This document shows, in pieces, positions 47,616 to 59,579 of a DNA stretch of 64,000 nucleotides. Where the stretch lies: contig VICG01000009.1 in assembly GCA_008692225.1 (NCBI GenBank), forward strand, positions 62,001 through 126,000. Direction: 5' to 3'. Position numbers and translations under genes: made by a program. Within the stretch, counting starts at the first letter, position 1. Each line of letters opens with the position of its first letter. The notes under the pieces were generated by a model. That model was not told the origin of the DNA and made no database searches. It saw nothing but the letters and a program-made list of their open reading frames with translations. The stretch is from Monilinia fructicola. Lineage: Eukaryota; Ascomycota; Leotiomycetes; Helotiales; Sclerotiniaceae.

Positions 47616-49233
47616 GATCTTTTTTTGTTGAAGCAGTCAAAGTTATTTAACAATATGTTTAACAAACACGCGGGAAGGAGGCGGTCAGAGATTTTGCTCT
47701 TAGTCCAAGATAAGCGAACCAATGAGAGTTTCTAATAAGCTTATGTCTCAATTTTTGTGTTTTCCAAGGTTCATGTCTGAGTTCACTTTTCTACTTCCTT
47801 CCTTCCTTCCTTCCTTCCATCCAACCCAACACACACACTTATTTCTTTCTTATGCTCCTATGACATGCAGATCTTCGAAACTAGACTTCTATGTAGGAAC
47901 TTGGACACAGAAAGATATTCCGTATAGTACGTCTACTAACGATAGGGTATATTACGTACAACCTGTTCCTGTTTAAATTTGATACTTGGAAATCTCAAAA
48001 GACACAGTCCAAGTTGAGAATGTATTCAAGTACGTCAATATCATAGAAATCGCCTAGTCCTCCAGCTTAAACTTCAATGTTGGAACTACTGTCTAATCCC
48101 GAACCCACCCTAAGGCTTTGGAGGTGCTTCTAGAAGACGTAAAAGGTGAATGCAGGAATACCAAAAATCTTCCAGATTAGAATTGACCTCACTCGACTTG
48201 ATACCAGGAGTCTAACCATCAAGCAAACTCACGCATAACAACTTATTGAATCTCCCTCACGTTCCCACATACATACATACATCCACACATCTTTAGCCGT
48301 AAACATCTTCTCTCTACCACAAGCTATCTATGATCAGTAATTACAGCAGCAGCAACTACATAATCGTTCGACCTCAAAATCAGCCTATAAAAGAAGTAAC
48401 ATAACTCAAACCCCCGCCTAAAACCAACGTCAAACAAATCTTCGGTGCTGGCAACAGAAGATTTGGAGAGTTGACTAGATGACTTGATGCTTGCAATAGG
48501 TAGCGTGAGATAAAGATGAGATCTGCCACGGCAATTAGAGCAAAACATCCTAAGCTCACCAATGAAGACTTTCTCGAAGAGCGGAAGAAGGATGAAGAGA
48601 GGATATTGAGAAAAGGATGGCAAAGACGGCGGAAAAGGTACTGGAAGCAAACAAAAATGCAAGATAGATATAATGAGAATAAATAAACTAAATGAAAGTT
48701 AGGAGGAAGCATTGAAGAGTTTTCCAAAAATCTATTACAAAAATATTGTCTGATGTATAGGACTTTTTATTAATTAAATAGAAAGCATCTCAATCTCAAT
48801 ATATTTTCCACAGAATTGACCGTAGACTAACTGGTCAGAGATATGAATCTAAGCCAAATTTGAATAGAGGTTTCTGTGTAATAGATGAGGAACTCGATTA
48901 TAGTCGTGGTTGCGAAAGATACTACAATCCCTTGATTAGGGCTACGCATCTTGTATCGCTTTTGTCACTTGCATGGTGAATATAGGTGGTAACTTGAGAT
49001 GCCTATCATTTTATCAAATGATCATCGCATGAAAGGATAATACAAAGGTCTTTTTGAGGATGTATCTTTAGGCATGTGTATTGAAGGCTCAAATGAGAAT
49101 GTTGAGGTCCTGGGCTGATATAATAAGATGAAAGATCTGAATTGATAGACATGGACTGACAGTGCAACTTGGATCGACTATCCATGCACAACCCTGAAAT
49201 CTCAATGCAATCACGTACCATATCACCAGCACA
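47616..49233. other. Intergenic, no gene recognised
   Basis: Contains CCTT repeats (about 47797-47820) and CATA repeats (about 48265-48282). Short frames at 48324-48727 on the minus strand have no motif. The right end is the 3' flank of the methyltransferase gene. Confidence 0.5.
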
Positions 49234-50763
49234 TCACCCCTTAAAGCCAATTCCAATAATCAATCTTCCCTCTTCTCTGACCACCATCTCCCCGTCCTCA
49301 TCTCCAACCCCCAATTTAACCCATTCCTCTGCCCACCTCTCTCTCCTTCTCTTCGTTTCCTCACCTCCTCCCTCCCTCCACTTTTCCAAATTTCCCCCCA
49401 AAGTCATGACTTCAAAGATCATCTCGCCCACTTTAATCGTAGCCGGCCATTCGCGACGACCGCTCACTTCCCTTCCACCTATATTCACCCCAGTCCTATC
49501 ACCCCACGGTGTCGCCGCGGGTATATCTGGAAAGATATCCGTCTCGAAAACTTTCACCTCTACCAAGCCAGCTTCTCTCATTAGCCTCTCCAAATTCTTC
49601 ATCCCCTCTACCCCCGAAGTCCCAATCCAATTCCGAGATCCAAGAACCGGGATCCCAAACTCGGGAGACAACTTGGAGAAGATTGATAGACCAAGCATTG
49701 AGGAAGGATACGGTATGTCGAGGATTAATCTCCCCCAAAATTTTTGCGAAGACGTGTTTGGTGAGGGGCACCGCGGCTCAACTCTATAGCAATGGGAGAG
49801 GGAGAAGATGAGGAATCTTTTAGGTAAGGAACCCAAGATTTTAGATTCTCGAGGGGGGACGGAAGAAGTATGAATGCGGAGCATATTGTGATTATGTCGA
49901 ATTTTCCTTTTGAGTCAGAGAGAGAGGAGAGTGTCGAGAGGGATGTTATGTCGTGATTATCAAAACGGATAATTGGGAAGCGAGGATGCTCTGATGGAAG
50001 GCCCGGGGTCATGTTTCTCGACTTCAAGTTCATAGCGTCAGAGCTTTTGAGGCGCGCAATTTCGAGCATTCCGGGAGATATATCGATACCGTGAAGGCAC
50101 GAAAGGGAGTTTTCTGAATCCACTGCACAGAGACTCAGTTTTGTAGAAATAAGCTGAAGGATTTCTCTTCACTCAAAGTCGGGATAGAAATTGAGATAAT
50201 TTTGACAGTCAGTATGGTCAAGAGAGGGGGATTTGATATCGACTGCAATGTCCCACTTCAGCGCAAGCTAGAAGTTTAAATCCAATTGAGTGTTTTCGGC
50301 ATGACTATAAGGCTCTAGATCGATTGATTGAAATATTGAATTGGGAGATCATATGCACTCTGCGTCTGCTACAACTGTGCAAAATTCTCTCATAAGATGA
50401 AGTGAACAAGGAGACGGCATCTCATCACTTGTGGAGCTATTCACCTCCTCTTCACTCCCATCCTGTTCCTTTTCCCTGCTACACTCCCGCAACCAAGAAA
50501 GGCAGTCCCACAATAGAACAAGAATACTCACAAGCAAGTCCCACCATTCCTGTTCCACATGCCAAATCCAAGACGCTTTCTCCCAACATCGGCTTCACAT
50601 ACTTTACATATGCTTCTGCGAGAGATTTATGGAATGTCGTTGCATTATCGTAAGTTTGGGCGCGGCGGCGATTGTAGTGCGCTGAGATTACTGATGTGGG
50701 CGCATCAACTGTTGTTGAGAGAGAGAGTTGCATCTCGGGAGTGTTAGAGAGTGCAACCGACAT
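49234..50763 (-). CDS. SAM-dependent methyltransferase
   Basis: Exon 1 is 50532-50763 and exon 2 is 49234-50122 (409-nt intron, GTGAGT donor, TGCAG acceptor). It has 373 residues after adding one G to the GGGGG run near 49735. Motif I is at residues 64-74 (VLDLACGTGMV). Exon 2 starts with the motif II strand (LHGIDISPGMLEIARLK), followed by the family's IITICSAF strand. Class I methyltransferases of this type move a methyl group from S-adenosylmethionine to a small molecule or protein. The substrate is not readable. The sequence SAHYNRRRAQTYDNATTFH before motif I is typical of UbiE-like fungal members. The start at 50763 is chosen over the ATG 41 codons upstream, because the intervening residues are hydrophobic and atypical. 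Confidence 0.85.
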
Positions 50764-51442
50764 GGTATTGAAGAGTGAGTTGGAATGAATGAAGGAATGA
50801 GACTTGAAAAGGTGAGATGCCGATACGCAAAGGCAGGATAAAACTAAGTTTACTGCTTCCAAAATAATTATATGATTCATTAACAAGACAATGATAGCAA
50901 GAACCTACCAGTATATTGCCAGATCCAGAACGGAGCAATATACTTCGTATGCATTAAAATAGACAAAGATATCTCTAGCCAAACTTAGGATGTAGCCTTA
51001 GCAATACTCAAATGCGAAGATAGAAGGAGATATAAAAGATCATGTGGATAGCAGAGTGGGAGGGATTATGAGAAGTAACGTTGCTTACTGATATGATGTG
51101 CATGGAATCGCGTGTTGATCTTAACCATACTTGGACATATCTCCGGAACGTCGACCTGTGTCGAGTCTCCATATTGAGTTATTGATGTCTATTTCATCAA
51201 CGAATACCAGCTATCATGTAGATCTATAGGTAATGCTTTTCTATATTCTCGAACTATCAATAACATCCTAGCTATCCTCGTCATCCAAGGGATCTCGCAG
51301 TCCACTCCTATCTTAATCCCGATACAATGTACATATTCAAGTCCATTTGCCAAACATTTCATCAAACGCCATGCTAGATATTCACATAATTTTCGACCCC
51401 GGGTATATAATGACCATACACAAATTTTCAAAACCCGTTCAA
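50764..51442. other. Intergenic, no gene recognised
   Basis: Separates the 5' end of the methyltransferase from the 3' end of the acid-ceramidase-like gene, both on the minus strand. A frame of 87 codons (51189-51452) overlaps the end of the latter and is not supported. Nothing else is seen. Confidence 0.5.
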
Positions 51443-52709
51443 TCACATGCAAACCCTCAGCCCCCTCTCAAGCCATTGGATCTGTCCGTTTACAGGATCC
51501 AACAAACACATGAAATGTGTCAGAGAACAATTAATCGGCTCCTGTCGAATCCAGTTTTTCAAGTGTTCAATTTCCCACAGCTCGTGGCCTGCCTACTTTA
51601 TCCGGAAGAGAAAGCCAATTTTGTCGCAGGAGAGTGTATCTCTCTTGTGAATTTTCATGGTCCCAGTATGCCTGATGCTTTCTGAATGTATCTGGGTGGT
51701 TTCGAGTGGGACCTAGAGGAGGAGCAGGATACGGATTTGTCATTCGAGGAACTGGAAAAGGATTCAGATCATGATCATTTAGTTTGTTTCGGAGCTGCCA
51801 TTGAAAGATGTCGTGGTTGGCCTGGATGATGAAATCGGGTGAGGAGCGCATGTTAGAGGAATTGAGGTCTTTCTCGATGATTAAGGTGCTGTGCCCATTG
51901 CATAGGATCACATAGCATGGAGAAAAGGTATGCTCTCTGCTCAGCCTATGACAAGCTTCCATCATAGAGGGTAATGTCGATCCGATAGGTGCAATTATTA
52001 AAGATCGAAAAATGGTAGAGATTGAAGGGCGAAGGCCGGTGAGGACAAGAAAACTGGTGGAACCGCAGGGATAACTGAGAGCAGTTTGCTGTTGGGCGAA
52101 AGTTCATCGATATTGAAAAATTCTCCCTACAAGTCATTAGTCAATCAATCCGCTTTTGTGATTTAGTATAACAAAATAAGGATGGTCCTTACCTCACACC
52201 AGTAAGAACTCCAACGAAACCAGCATATGTGATACTTCTGCCAATGACCTTTCTGGGGGTTGGATGAATTCGATTCAACATACTCCAAAACAACGAGCAT
52301 ATCTCTCAAGCCATCCAAGTTCCAATCTAAAGCTCGGAAATGCATCATACGCTCCTGAGACTTATCTACCGATTTTGCAAGAACTCCACCACTTGTACAG
52401 AACATCAACAAATCAAGTAATACATTGAATGCTACCAAAATTCTAACGTTGACCCCTGAGATTTTGGATATCCCTTTGATCTCCTCCATCTCTTCTGCAG
52501 AGTATAAGCGACGGATAAAACAGAAATGCAAATACTTTAAACAGAAAAATGAGAATGGGATTTTGCAACCATTGGTAGAGTGTTTCATCGAACTCATTTT
52601 CCAAATTACCTAGTTGCTTTTTATAATTCACAGCAACATTCTCATATCTTCTGGAAGGAGGAAGAGATAAATCTATGGTGTAAGTCGGAATCTCACCACG
52701 AGGAATCAT
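51443..52709 (-). CDS. Acid ceramidase/NAAA-like amidase (Ntn hydrolase)
   Basis: Exons 52193-52709 and 51443-52126 with a 66-nt intron (GTAAGG donor, TTGTAG acceptor). It has 398 residues after removing one base at each of four places: near 52525, GG near 52242, TTTT near 52058 and GG near 51588. The N-terminus (EIPTYTIDLSLPPSRRYENV) is the NAAA beta subdomain. The nucleophile is the Cys in LLMFCTSGGV near residue 105, followed by the family block HFRALDWNLDGLRD, then ITYAGFVGVLTGV. The C-terminus ends in INCSLTHFMCLLDPVNGQIQ. Relatives cleave ceramide or N-acyl-ethanolamines and are activated by self-cleavage before this Cys. No signal peptide is seen. The start is taken at the ATG preceding PRGEIP; an ATG 35 codons upstream is in frame. 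Confidence 0.8.
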
Positions 52710-54948
52710 ATTGTAGTAGAATGGTAAACGAGACGAGATCGGTTTGTAAATAAGTAAAGAATTGCCCTCAACTGAGGATATAATAAAGCCGTATTCACAG
52801 ATAAATCTGAACATTAAAGCTGTATTTCAACAACGAAGGCAGCATCAAAAGAAACGTAAGATGTATATGATGGCTATGATTCCAAAGTGATTATTCGTAT
52901 CTATGGAAGAAACATTTTGTATAATAAAAAAAGAAATTGAGATCAACGTGGGAATATTTTTTGGTGAGGTGCCACACTAGTAGTCTAAGTACTCACACTT
53001 GTGCTGGTAGCTCATGATTATCGGTGGTCGTGATGGAGCTAAACTGTCTGGCGTTGAGATCCAAGTCTGCTTAGCTATAGAGTCACAAACCTTATTGTTC
53101 AACCTCGAGAAAAACACATCATTTTGAGTCGAGAGGGTTGTAGAAGATCATCTAATATCGAGAAGATATCATTTTCCATGGTTCATAGTATAGAACGCAA
53201 GCGAAGGCATTGTGGTAGACTACTCACCACATGAGCCGTTGATGATAGACAACGCATCCTTTCCTTTCTCTCTAGAATCAGAAATATCCCACCCTACACT
53301 TGCAAAGGGAAATCTTGAACTTTTGTACATTTTCTTTATTTCGAGTTGTGAATCTTACTATAGAGATTTCGTATACCTGCAAGCGTCAGCCTACCTCGTC
53401 GCTAGTTCGTTACAGGAAGACGAGGGCATTCACATAGTGTTGTTGTGATTTGAAAATTGAGAAGCTTGACTAATGTTTCACACTTATACCAGGCTATCAG
53501 TAGACTAACATGAATAAATAAAATCGTTCCAATCGACTATTACATCATTCTTTCCTCTTAGTACATACCTACTAGGTAGGTGTACCTAACTACCTAGTAG
53601 GCTAAAGCGTCCATTGAATCTTTTGATTATTGTTCTCCATCCAGCTTATATGATATTGGTTAAATAAATGAGTATATAATAATTGTAATGAGTAGATTAC
53701 CTGATATTTATAGGAGCTATTTCAAACATGTTCTTCTGTATTTTGGAATTATTCCAAGGCCATGTCAATATGGTACGTTGCATCCGAGAGGTATTCTAAG
53801 TGTTGTTCCAAAAGACAGTACAGCTATCTTCAATCGCTGGGGATATAACGTAGAAATTCAACATATCCTTCACATCAGCGTCAAAGGCTAAAAATGGGTC
53901 CCTTCCAGGAGACTGATACTCTCAACGCCTCATCGACCTACTTAGGTATACTTTCGATCATTCCTTCAATGTTGGCAAAAAAGACTTTACCTATAATCCA
54001 ATTTCCTAGCTTTATTTCATATCCCGATTTATTAACCCTCAACACAACTCATGAGGTAGGTGCAATTCTAACAACAAGAGCCGAAATATATATTAAAGTG
54101 AAAACCCCTTTTAAAATGACTCTTTAAAAGAAATTGTTCGCTCCCAGTTGCAATTGCTAGAGCTTTGAATACTGCTTGATCAACAGCTCCTGCGGCGATG
54201 ATATCCGTGTTGGCGCCACTAGAGCCAGAAACACAACCACATAATCTCATTCATCAACCACAAACCCTTATATCTACACCATCAAATCTAAGTACAGATT
54301 CAGCCCCTAGTGTCAATACAAACAGCTATTCAAGGTTCATCTCAATAGAACACCAACGGAAAAATGGAAACAACATCCAGTTCCTTCACCTAAATCCTTC
54401 AAGAATTTCTTTTCATACCCATCATCATCACTAACAAACCATATAGGAAACCTTTCATCGATCACAACCTCCACCAAAATCCCAAATTTGGTCATTCGCT
54501 CACCCCCATTAACTCATCTATCACTCCTACAACAAAAATCTCAACACTACAGTTCACAAAGTATCAGATCCCCAACGGCGCACAAAAATGTAATAACCGA
54601 CACATCGATTTACATCAGCGTTGCAGACGAGTCTTCCTCCTCCTCATTCATGAACGGCAATAGATCGAGGGATTGGTATCAAGTGAAATATGGGAGACAT
54701 GATGGAGTTTTTGGAAGTCGGGAGATTGAGGGGGGCACTGAGGTGTGCGGTTCTTTAGAGAAAAGGGAGAGGATAAAGAGTTGGGCCAAAAAGGAAGTGG
54801 GAGAGGGGTAGATAATTGGAGAGATGATAATGAAGGGGAATATTGAAAAGGAAAGAACATATCTGCTGGAGTGGAGATAAGGGAGGGAGATGAAGGGGGA
54901 AAACACCCTCCAGATGATCATTCCCCAGCAAAAAAGAATGCAACAAAA
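52710..54948. other. Intergenic, no certain gene
   Basis: 52710-53700 holds the promoter of the amidase gene and an ACCTACTAGGTAGG-type palindrome cluster at about 53567-53601. 54198-54811 has Ser/Pro-rich plus-strand frames (one of 107 codons at 54488-54811). They could be a small broken gene, but no start context or domain supports it. A T run at about 54930-54948 serves the 5S gene. Confidence 0.4.
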
Positions 54949-55067
54949 ACATACAACAGTGGGGATTCGCTGGTGGTCACCCACCCAACTACTAATCCAC
55001 CGATCTGAAGCTTGTGTATGGCAGAGCGGACGGGATGCCCAATTCTCTTCAGTCTATGGTCGTATGT
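54949..55067 (-). rRNA. 5S ribosomal RNA
   Basis: 119 bases on the minus strand from ACATACGACCATAG to the closing GTTGTATGT, which pair to form helix I. The conserved parts CATCCCGTCCGCTCT, TTAGTAGTTGGGTGGGTGACC and CCAGCGAATCCC are present, including the internal control region used by TFIIIA. T runs of five to seven bases follow directly downstream (Pol III stop). Single scattered 5S genes are usual in filamentous ascomycetes. Confidence 0.92.
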
Positions 55068-55750
55068 GGCAGGACACTCGTCTTTTGTACATATATTCAA
55101 GATTTGGTACAGGTTATTGGACTGAGTCGAACTGTTCTTGGAAGAATGATGTGAAAACCAAATATTCGAGTAGATTTCAAATCAAACATTTGACCATCTC
55201 GCTGAGTTTAGATAGTAAACGAAAACACTCAAATATGCTCATGGGGATGTGGGGTGAACCCATGTCACAAGAGAAAAGAAAATGGGATATTCTTCTGCAT
55301 TAACAACTTGCGATCAAGTACTATGCACTATGCACTATGCATGATCCTAAGCCATGTGGTATATATGTAATTGAACACCACGTATTCATGCCTATCCATA
55401 GGAAACAGACGCGTCCGTGTAGTGTGTTCTGAAGAAAATATTCGCTGAGGAGCCTTGGGTACAATGCAGATTGCCGTTTGCTCAACTTGAGCAAGGAGCT
55501 CTAGTAGTATCAAATCTAAATTCATAACTGCAAGACGAGATTTTGTGAGCGGAAATCATTAACAATGGATACGCCTGTTCCCCCAATAAAGCCAACAGGA
55601 GTCCAAATATATGACTGAGCCATGCATCTTGCATGCTTCGAGGCAACAGGAAAACTCTCGATTCTGAGATGCATTGGGTCTCCAGCACATAATCGACCTT
55701 CCAAGCATCCTTGGAAGTAATCCTTTCAGATTTGAACAGCCTTATAACCT
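55068..55750. other. Spacer between 5S rRNA and ClpP
   Basis: About 680 bp. It holds the upstream side of the 5S gene, a TATGCACTATGCACTATGC direct repeat near 55322-55342, and the 3' flank of ClpP. No gene is recognised. Confidence 0.5.
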
Positions 55751-56640
55751 CTAGTTATCTTCCTTCTTTACCTCTGGCTCCCTCCTATCAAGAATCTCAT
55801 CCACAATACCCATCTCCAACGCCTCCTGCGCACTCAAAAACTTATCCCTCTCCATCATCTTCTCAATTTCATCTAACGAGTGTTCCTTCGTCAAATGTCT
55901 TTTATATATCTCATTCAGGCTCTTCCGCACCCTTAAATATCTCCGTCGCATGAATCGCTATATCTGTTGCTTGTCCTGAATATCCTCCACTGGGCTGATG
56001 TATCATGATCGAACTGTGCGGTAAACAGAATCTCTTTCCTGGCTCTCCACCACAGAGGAGCAGGGAGCCCATAGATGCGGCTTGACCAACACAAACAGTA
56101 GAAACTGGGGATTTGATGTAGGTCATTGTGTCATAAATGGCGAGGCCAGCGGTGACAGAACCGCCTGGGGAGTTGATGTAGAGTGTTATGGCTTTTTCTG
56201 GGGCGTCGGATTCGAGGTAGAGGAGTTGAGCTACGACGGCCGCAGAGAGGGATGAATTTACCTCGCCATTCAAACAGATAATCCTCTCCTACTAACCATC
56301 AGACACAAGTCACAAGAACGCAAACTGAAAAATCGGAAACTTACTTGTAAAAGTTTAGAAAATATGTCGGCTGAACAATCATATCGTCAGTGTCTTGTAG
56401 ATCCAACAAGAAAGCCATCATTAATACATACAGGTACGCCATCCACCTCCCTATCTCATTAGCACACAATCGTAAATTCATAGGGATCTATATCCTGCTC
56501 ACAATCGTCTCTGTGATATATGGAACTGGAGTCCATGATGTATTTGGTTCTGATTGCGATGAAAATGAAGATATTGATCTGATTCTTCCGAAGACAGCTT
56601 TACGCGCTGCATGCGATCTAAATATCCGTGTTGCCAGCAT
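55751..56640 (-). CDS. CLPP: Mitochondrial ATP-dependent Clp protease, proteolytic subunit
   Basis: Exon 1 is 56503-56640, exon 2 ends at 56345 (its start near 56375-56395 is unclear) and exon 3 is 55751-56288. Exon 1 codes for an Arg/Ser-rich mitochondrial presequence ([19 protein letters not shown]) followed by [10 protein letters not shown], the start of mature ClpP. Exon 2 gives DIFSKLLQ and exon 3 [10 protein letters not shown]. The catalytic Ser lies in [10 protein letters not shown], the His in [14 protein letters not shown], and the Asp near [13 protein letters not shown]. Exon 3 needs one G removed from the GGG run near 55924, and the exon 1-2 junction needs one further correction. 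ClpP forms a tetradecameric barrel in the matrix that degrades proteins fed by ClpX. Filamentous ascomycetes have it, while budding yeast does not. It diverges from the gene on the plus strand to its right. Confidence 0.9.
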
Positions 56641-56951
56641 CGTGAGGTATGATTGATATTGTGACAATATCTATAATATCTATCTTTGATTGATGAGAAT
56701 AGTTGAGGTGAAGCTTGAATTTGGGGAGACGCGATTAACCTTAACCTTATCGCGTTTTTCGCTTGAGCTTGAGCTTTGATTGATTTTGTCAAAGATATTG
56801 ATAATCGCTCCCAAGTTATTTTTTGCCACGACAGTACTACTGTTGATATGTGGTATGAAGGGATGCAGAGTCTCTACAGGCAGAAGTGCTTTATGGCACT
56901 TTAGATGCCCTAACCAAAGTTATTCTACGTCGGCTTGGAAATCAATTGCGC

Positions 56952-58197
56952 ATGTCGAAGGCAGTAAAAAATGTTTCTTCTCACTCAGCTACCGCAAATG
57001 ACTTGACCCGGCAGAAGATTGTCGATCATATACAGACCACGAGCGAGGATGTAAATGAAGGACAATGGCAAGGAACTCGATCTGTGAAAGAGGTCAAGCC
57101 TCGAGAATTACCCCTTTCACCTCTCATGGACCCCGCATTCCTTGAAGCTCGAAATAAACATTCAGCTCCCAAACCGCGGCCCAGCAAAGAACGAACTGCT
57201 TTTCAAGAGCAACTTGCGAAAAACCCATATGGTATGATTTGATCTTTGCTTCTTTCATTATGTTATTAATGAACTAATCATATACCTCAGCCCTCGCCCT
57301 CGGCAACCCCGTCCGTCAATGTTCTGCAACACAGCTCTCACTCCCCAGTTTCTTTCTCCAGGACTTCACCATCATGGCGCACCCCACCACGTCTGAGCCC
57401 TGGCACATCCCACGGAGTCTATCTCCCCATTCTTCAAGTTCTAAATCTCTAGAAAAAGACACCCCCCCACAACCCCTCACTGGGGTCCACTACATATGTA
57501 GCCTTGCGCCAACCTCTGCTACATTCTTTCTTCAAGAAAGGAACGGGATTCACGGGGGTTTATAAAAAGTTTGGACTCACGCAAGCAAAGAGTATTGCGA
57601 GGAGACAGGTTGTGTTACGTGCAATTTGGAGGAGCGACATGGATACTTTTTTTACTGGAATTGATGAGGCGGAGAACCGCCGAATTGTTGATTTATCTGT
57701 GTACGAAAGATAAGAAATACATTCGTGAATGCGAGAGTTGGGAAAGGGTGGAGTATAGTGCACAGGTTGGATGTGTATTGTGGATGGGACAGAAGATCGC
57801 TTTGGGAGAAGAAGGGACACAGGAACTGGAACAAGGGCAAGAAATTCCCCCCGGGGGAATTCGAAATTAAGAGAATAGGCCTGGAGGGAGGAAGGCTGTG
57901 CCAGTGTTTAATTTGAGGACGATGATGGGGAAACAGTGGGTTGAGAAGATGAGAGAGGGAAATGGTATTTTCAAGAACCAGATTTTGGTCGTGAAACATA
58001 AGAATGCTACCAAGGAGATTCAGATGAAGTTGTGGAAGTTGCAAGGTTATGTTGCAACGTACGGAGGGTTTTCTAGTTATACCGAGGATAAACCTGCAAA
58101 GGTGCCAAAAGCAAAGGGTATTAACTTTAAGCCAATAAATCTGGCTGAGGATCTTAAGCCGGCTAGACCGGGTACAAATATCAGAGGATCTTGTTAG
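56952..58197 (+). CDS. Conserved fungal protein of unknown function, possibly mitochondrial
   Basis: Exon 1 is open from about 56881 and includes ATG 56952; it ends at 57231. Exon 2 is 57291-58197 (59-nt intron, CTAATC branch). The frame continues upstream of this ATG after a possible acceptor at 56880 (AEVLYGTLDALTKVILRRL), so an extra 5' exon is likely. Counting from 56952 it has 394 residues after four corrections: extra bases near 57485, in the seven-T run at 57648 and near 57840, and a missing base near 57890. Conserved-looking blocks are NPYALALGNPVRQCSATQLS, LPSFFLQDFTIMAHP, IWRSDMDTF, LELMRRRTAELLIYL and IQMKLWKLQGYVATYGG. I do not recognise a named family. It is tail to tail with the hydrolase (104 bp) and divergent from ClpP. 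Confidence 0.65.
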
Positions 58198-58301
58198 CCC
58201 TGAAGACATAAGACTAAAACTAATTCATACTATGACTATCGCATGATACCGTGACATATTCCTTAAGCTCCATGTAACGCCACATCATTTCCCATTAGAT
58301 A

Positions 58302-59300
58302 TCATAAATCACAACTTAGATTGCCCCCTTTACCACCGTCAACTCCCTCACACCTAGCGAGAATCCAGTCCCCAACATCCTTAGCAAACACAACACGGTC
58401 ACTCGGGAGATCCGCATGCAATTGATGATACCACCCCTCGTATCGCTTAAAATTCCTTATCCTTCAACCCCGTCTGTTCATTGAACCACTTCTCACTCCC
58501 TTCAAAACTCGTCCCTTTATCTTCCGTCCCATGTCCTAACCATAAACTCTTAATTCCCGGATTCAACTTCGTCTTCCCTTGATTCAACGCAGCAGTCCGA
58601 TCCAACATTCCCGCCAATCCCTCAAGAGTACCTGTATTGTGCATCAATTTATCCTCATTTATCGATTTCACAACCTCCGGATCCCTCGTGAGATTCTCAG
58701 GCGGAAGTCGAGACACCATCTGTTTATGGGGCAAAATTTTTCCCTGCCAAACGTCCGAAAAATAAAGTCAAGAAACTCGGTTCATATCCTTTTGGAAAAT
58801 CAATAAAGGGACTTTCCAAGATCCATCCTCGAATACTATCCATCAAATCCGCATACTGAGGATCACTGGCCAGAGTAAGAGCTTCGCCTCCACCCATGGA
58901 ATGGCCCATTACGAATACAGGAACAGGCGAAGGTAATTGTGATTTGATGAATGAAACAATATCAGATATGACGAGGGAAGTTGGACCGGTAAGACCCTTT
59001 TCAGAAGGCTTAGTGACGCTGCGACCCCAGCCTCGTTGGTCGAAGGCGTGCACTTCGATTCCGCGGGAGGCGAGTGTAGGGAAGAGCTCATAGTAGCGGT
59101 TTACATGATCAGAGAAGCCATGAATGAAGAATTAGTTTGGCTTTTGCGGGATAAGATTCTGAACCGTCAGGCTGCAAGGTAAATTAGTTTGCATTGAAGA
59201 ATGGATGGCGAGAGGAGGGAGGGGATTGACTAACTATCCAAGATTTAGTGTAGAGGGATTGTGAACCAATTGTATGGGTTCCTTCAATTTCCTTATGCAT
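58302..59300 (-). CDS. Alpha/beta hydrolase (monoglyceride-lipase-like)
   Basis: Exon 1 is 59235-59300 and exon 2 is 58302-59171 (63-nt intron, GTTAGT donor, TTGCAG acceptor). It has 310 residues after removing one base at three places: near 59130, AAAAA near 58738 and TTTT near 58452. The beginning (EGTHTIGSQSLYTKSW) is typical of serine-hydrolase lysophospholipase/MGL proteins. FIHGFSDHVNRYYE holds the oxyanion HG motif, EVHAFDQRGWGRS is the strand 4 region, and the nucleophile Ser is in VMGHSMGGGEA. The late Asp is in LWLGHGTEDKGTS and the His in YEGWYHQLHADLP. The family hydrolyses monoacylglycerols and lysophospholipids. The 279-bp spacer to the TRM61-like gene is a shared divergent promoter. 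Confidence 0.88.
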
Positions 59301-59579
59301 ACTGAACGATTGTTCAAGATACCATGGACGATAATTAGTAGGTGAGTCCAAATAGTAAGTCCCAATAGAGATGATTGATATATGGATTGGATTGTTGAGA
59401 AGACATGAAACGAAATGAGATGAAGTGAGATGAAAGACAACTTTCCTCCGCATTTCCAATAAGCTGAGCTTTGACTCCTGTGATGAGCGGCCGCTAGCGC
59501 GTGATATTGAAGCTTACATGTGAAAAAGCAAGATCCAATAAAATATTAATAAATATCAATCGTTGCTTTTACAATCACG
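59301..59579. promoter_or_regulatory. Bidirectional promoter between hydrolase and TRM61-like genes
   Basis: The two start codons face away from each other across 279 bp. It contains a pyrimidine-rich part near the hydrolase side and a GCGGCCGC (NotI-type) palindrome at 59487-59494, with AT-rich sequence before the TRM61-like start. No TATA box at a fixed distance is obvious. Confidence 0.5.

Noticed and set aside
54488..54811. 107-codon plus-strand frame with a natural-looking C-terminal half
   Set aside because: No start context, no domain, low-complexity first half; left as part of the intergenic description.
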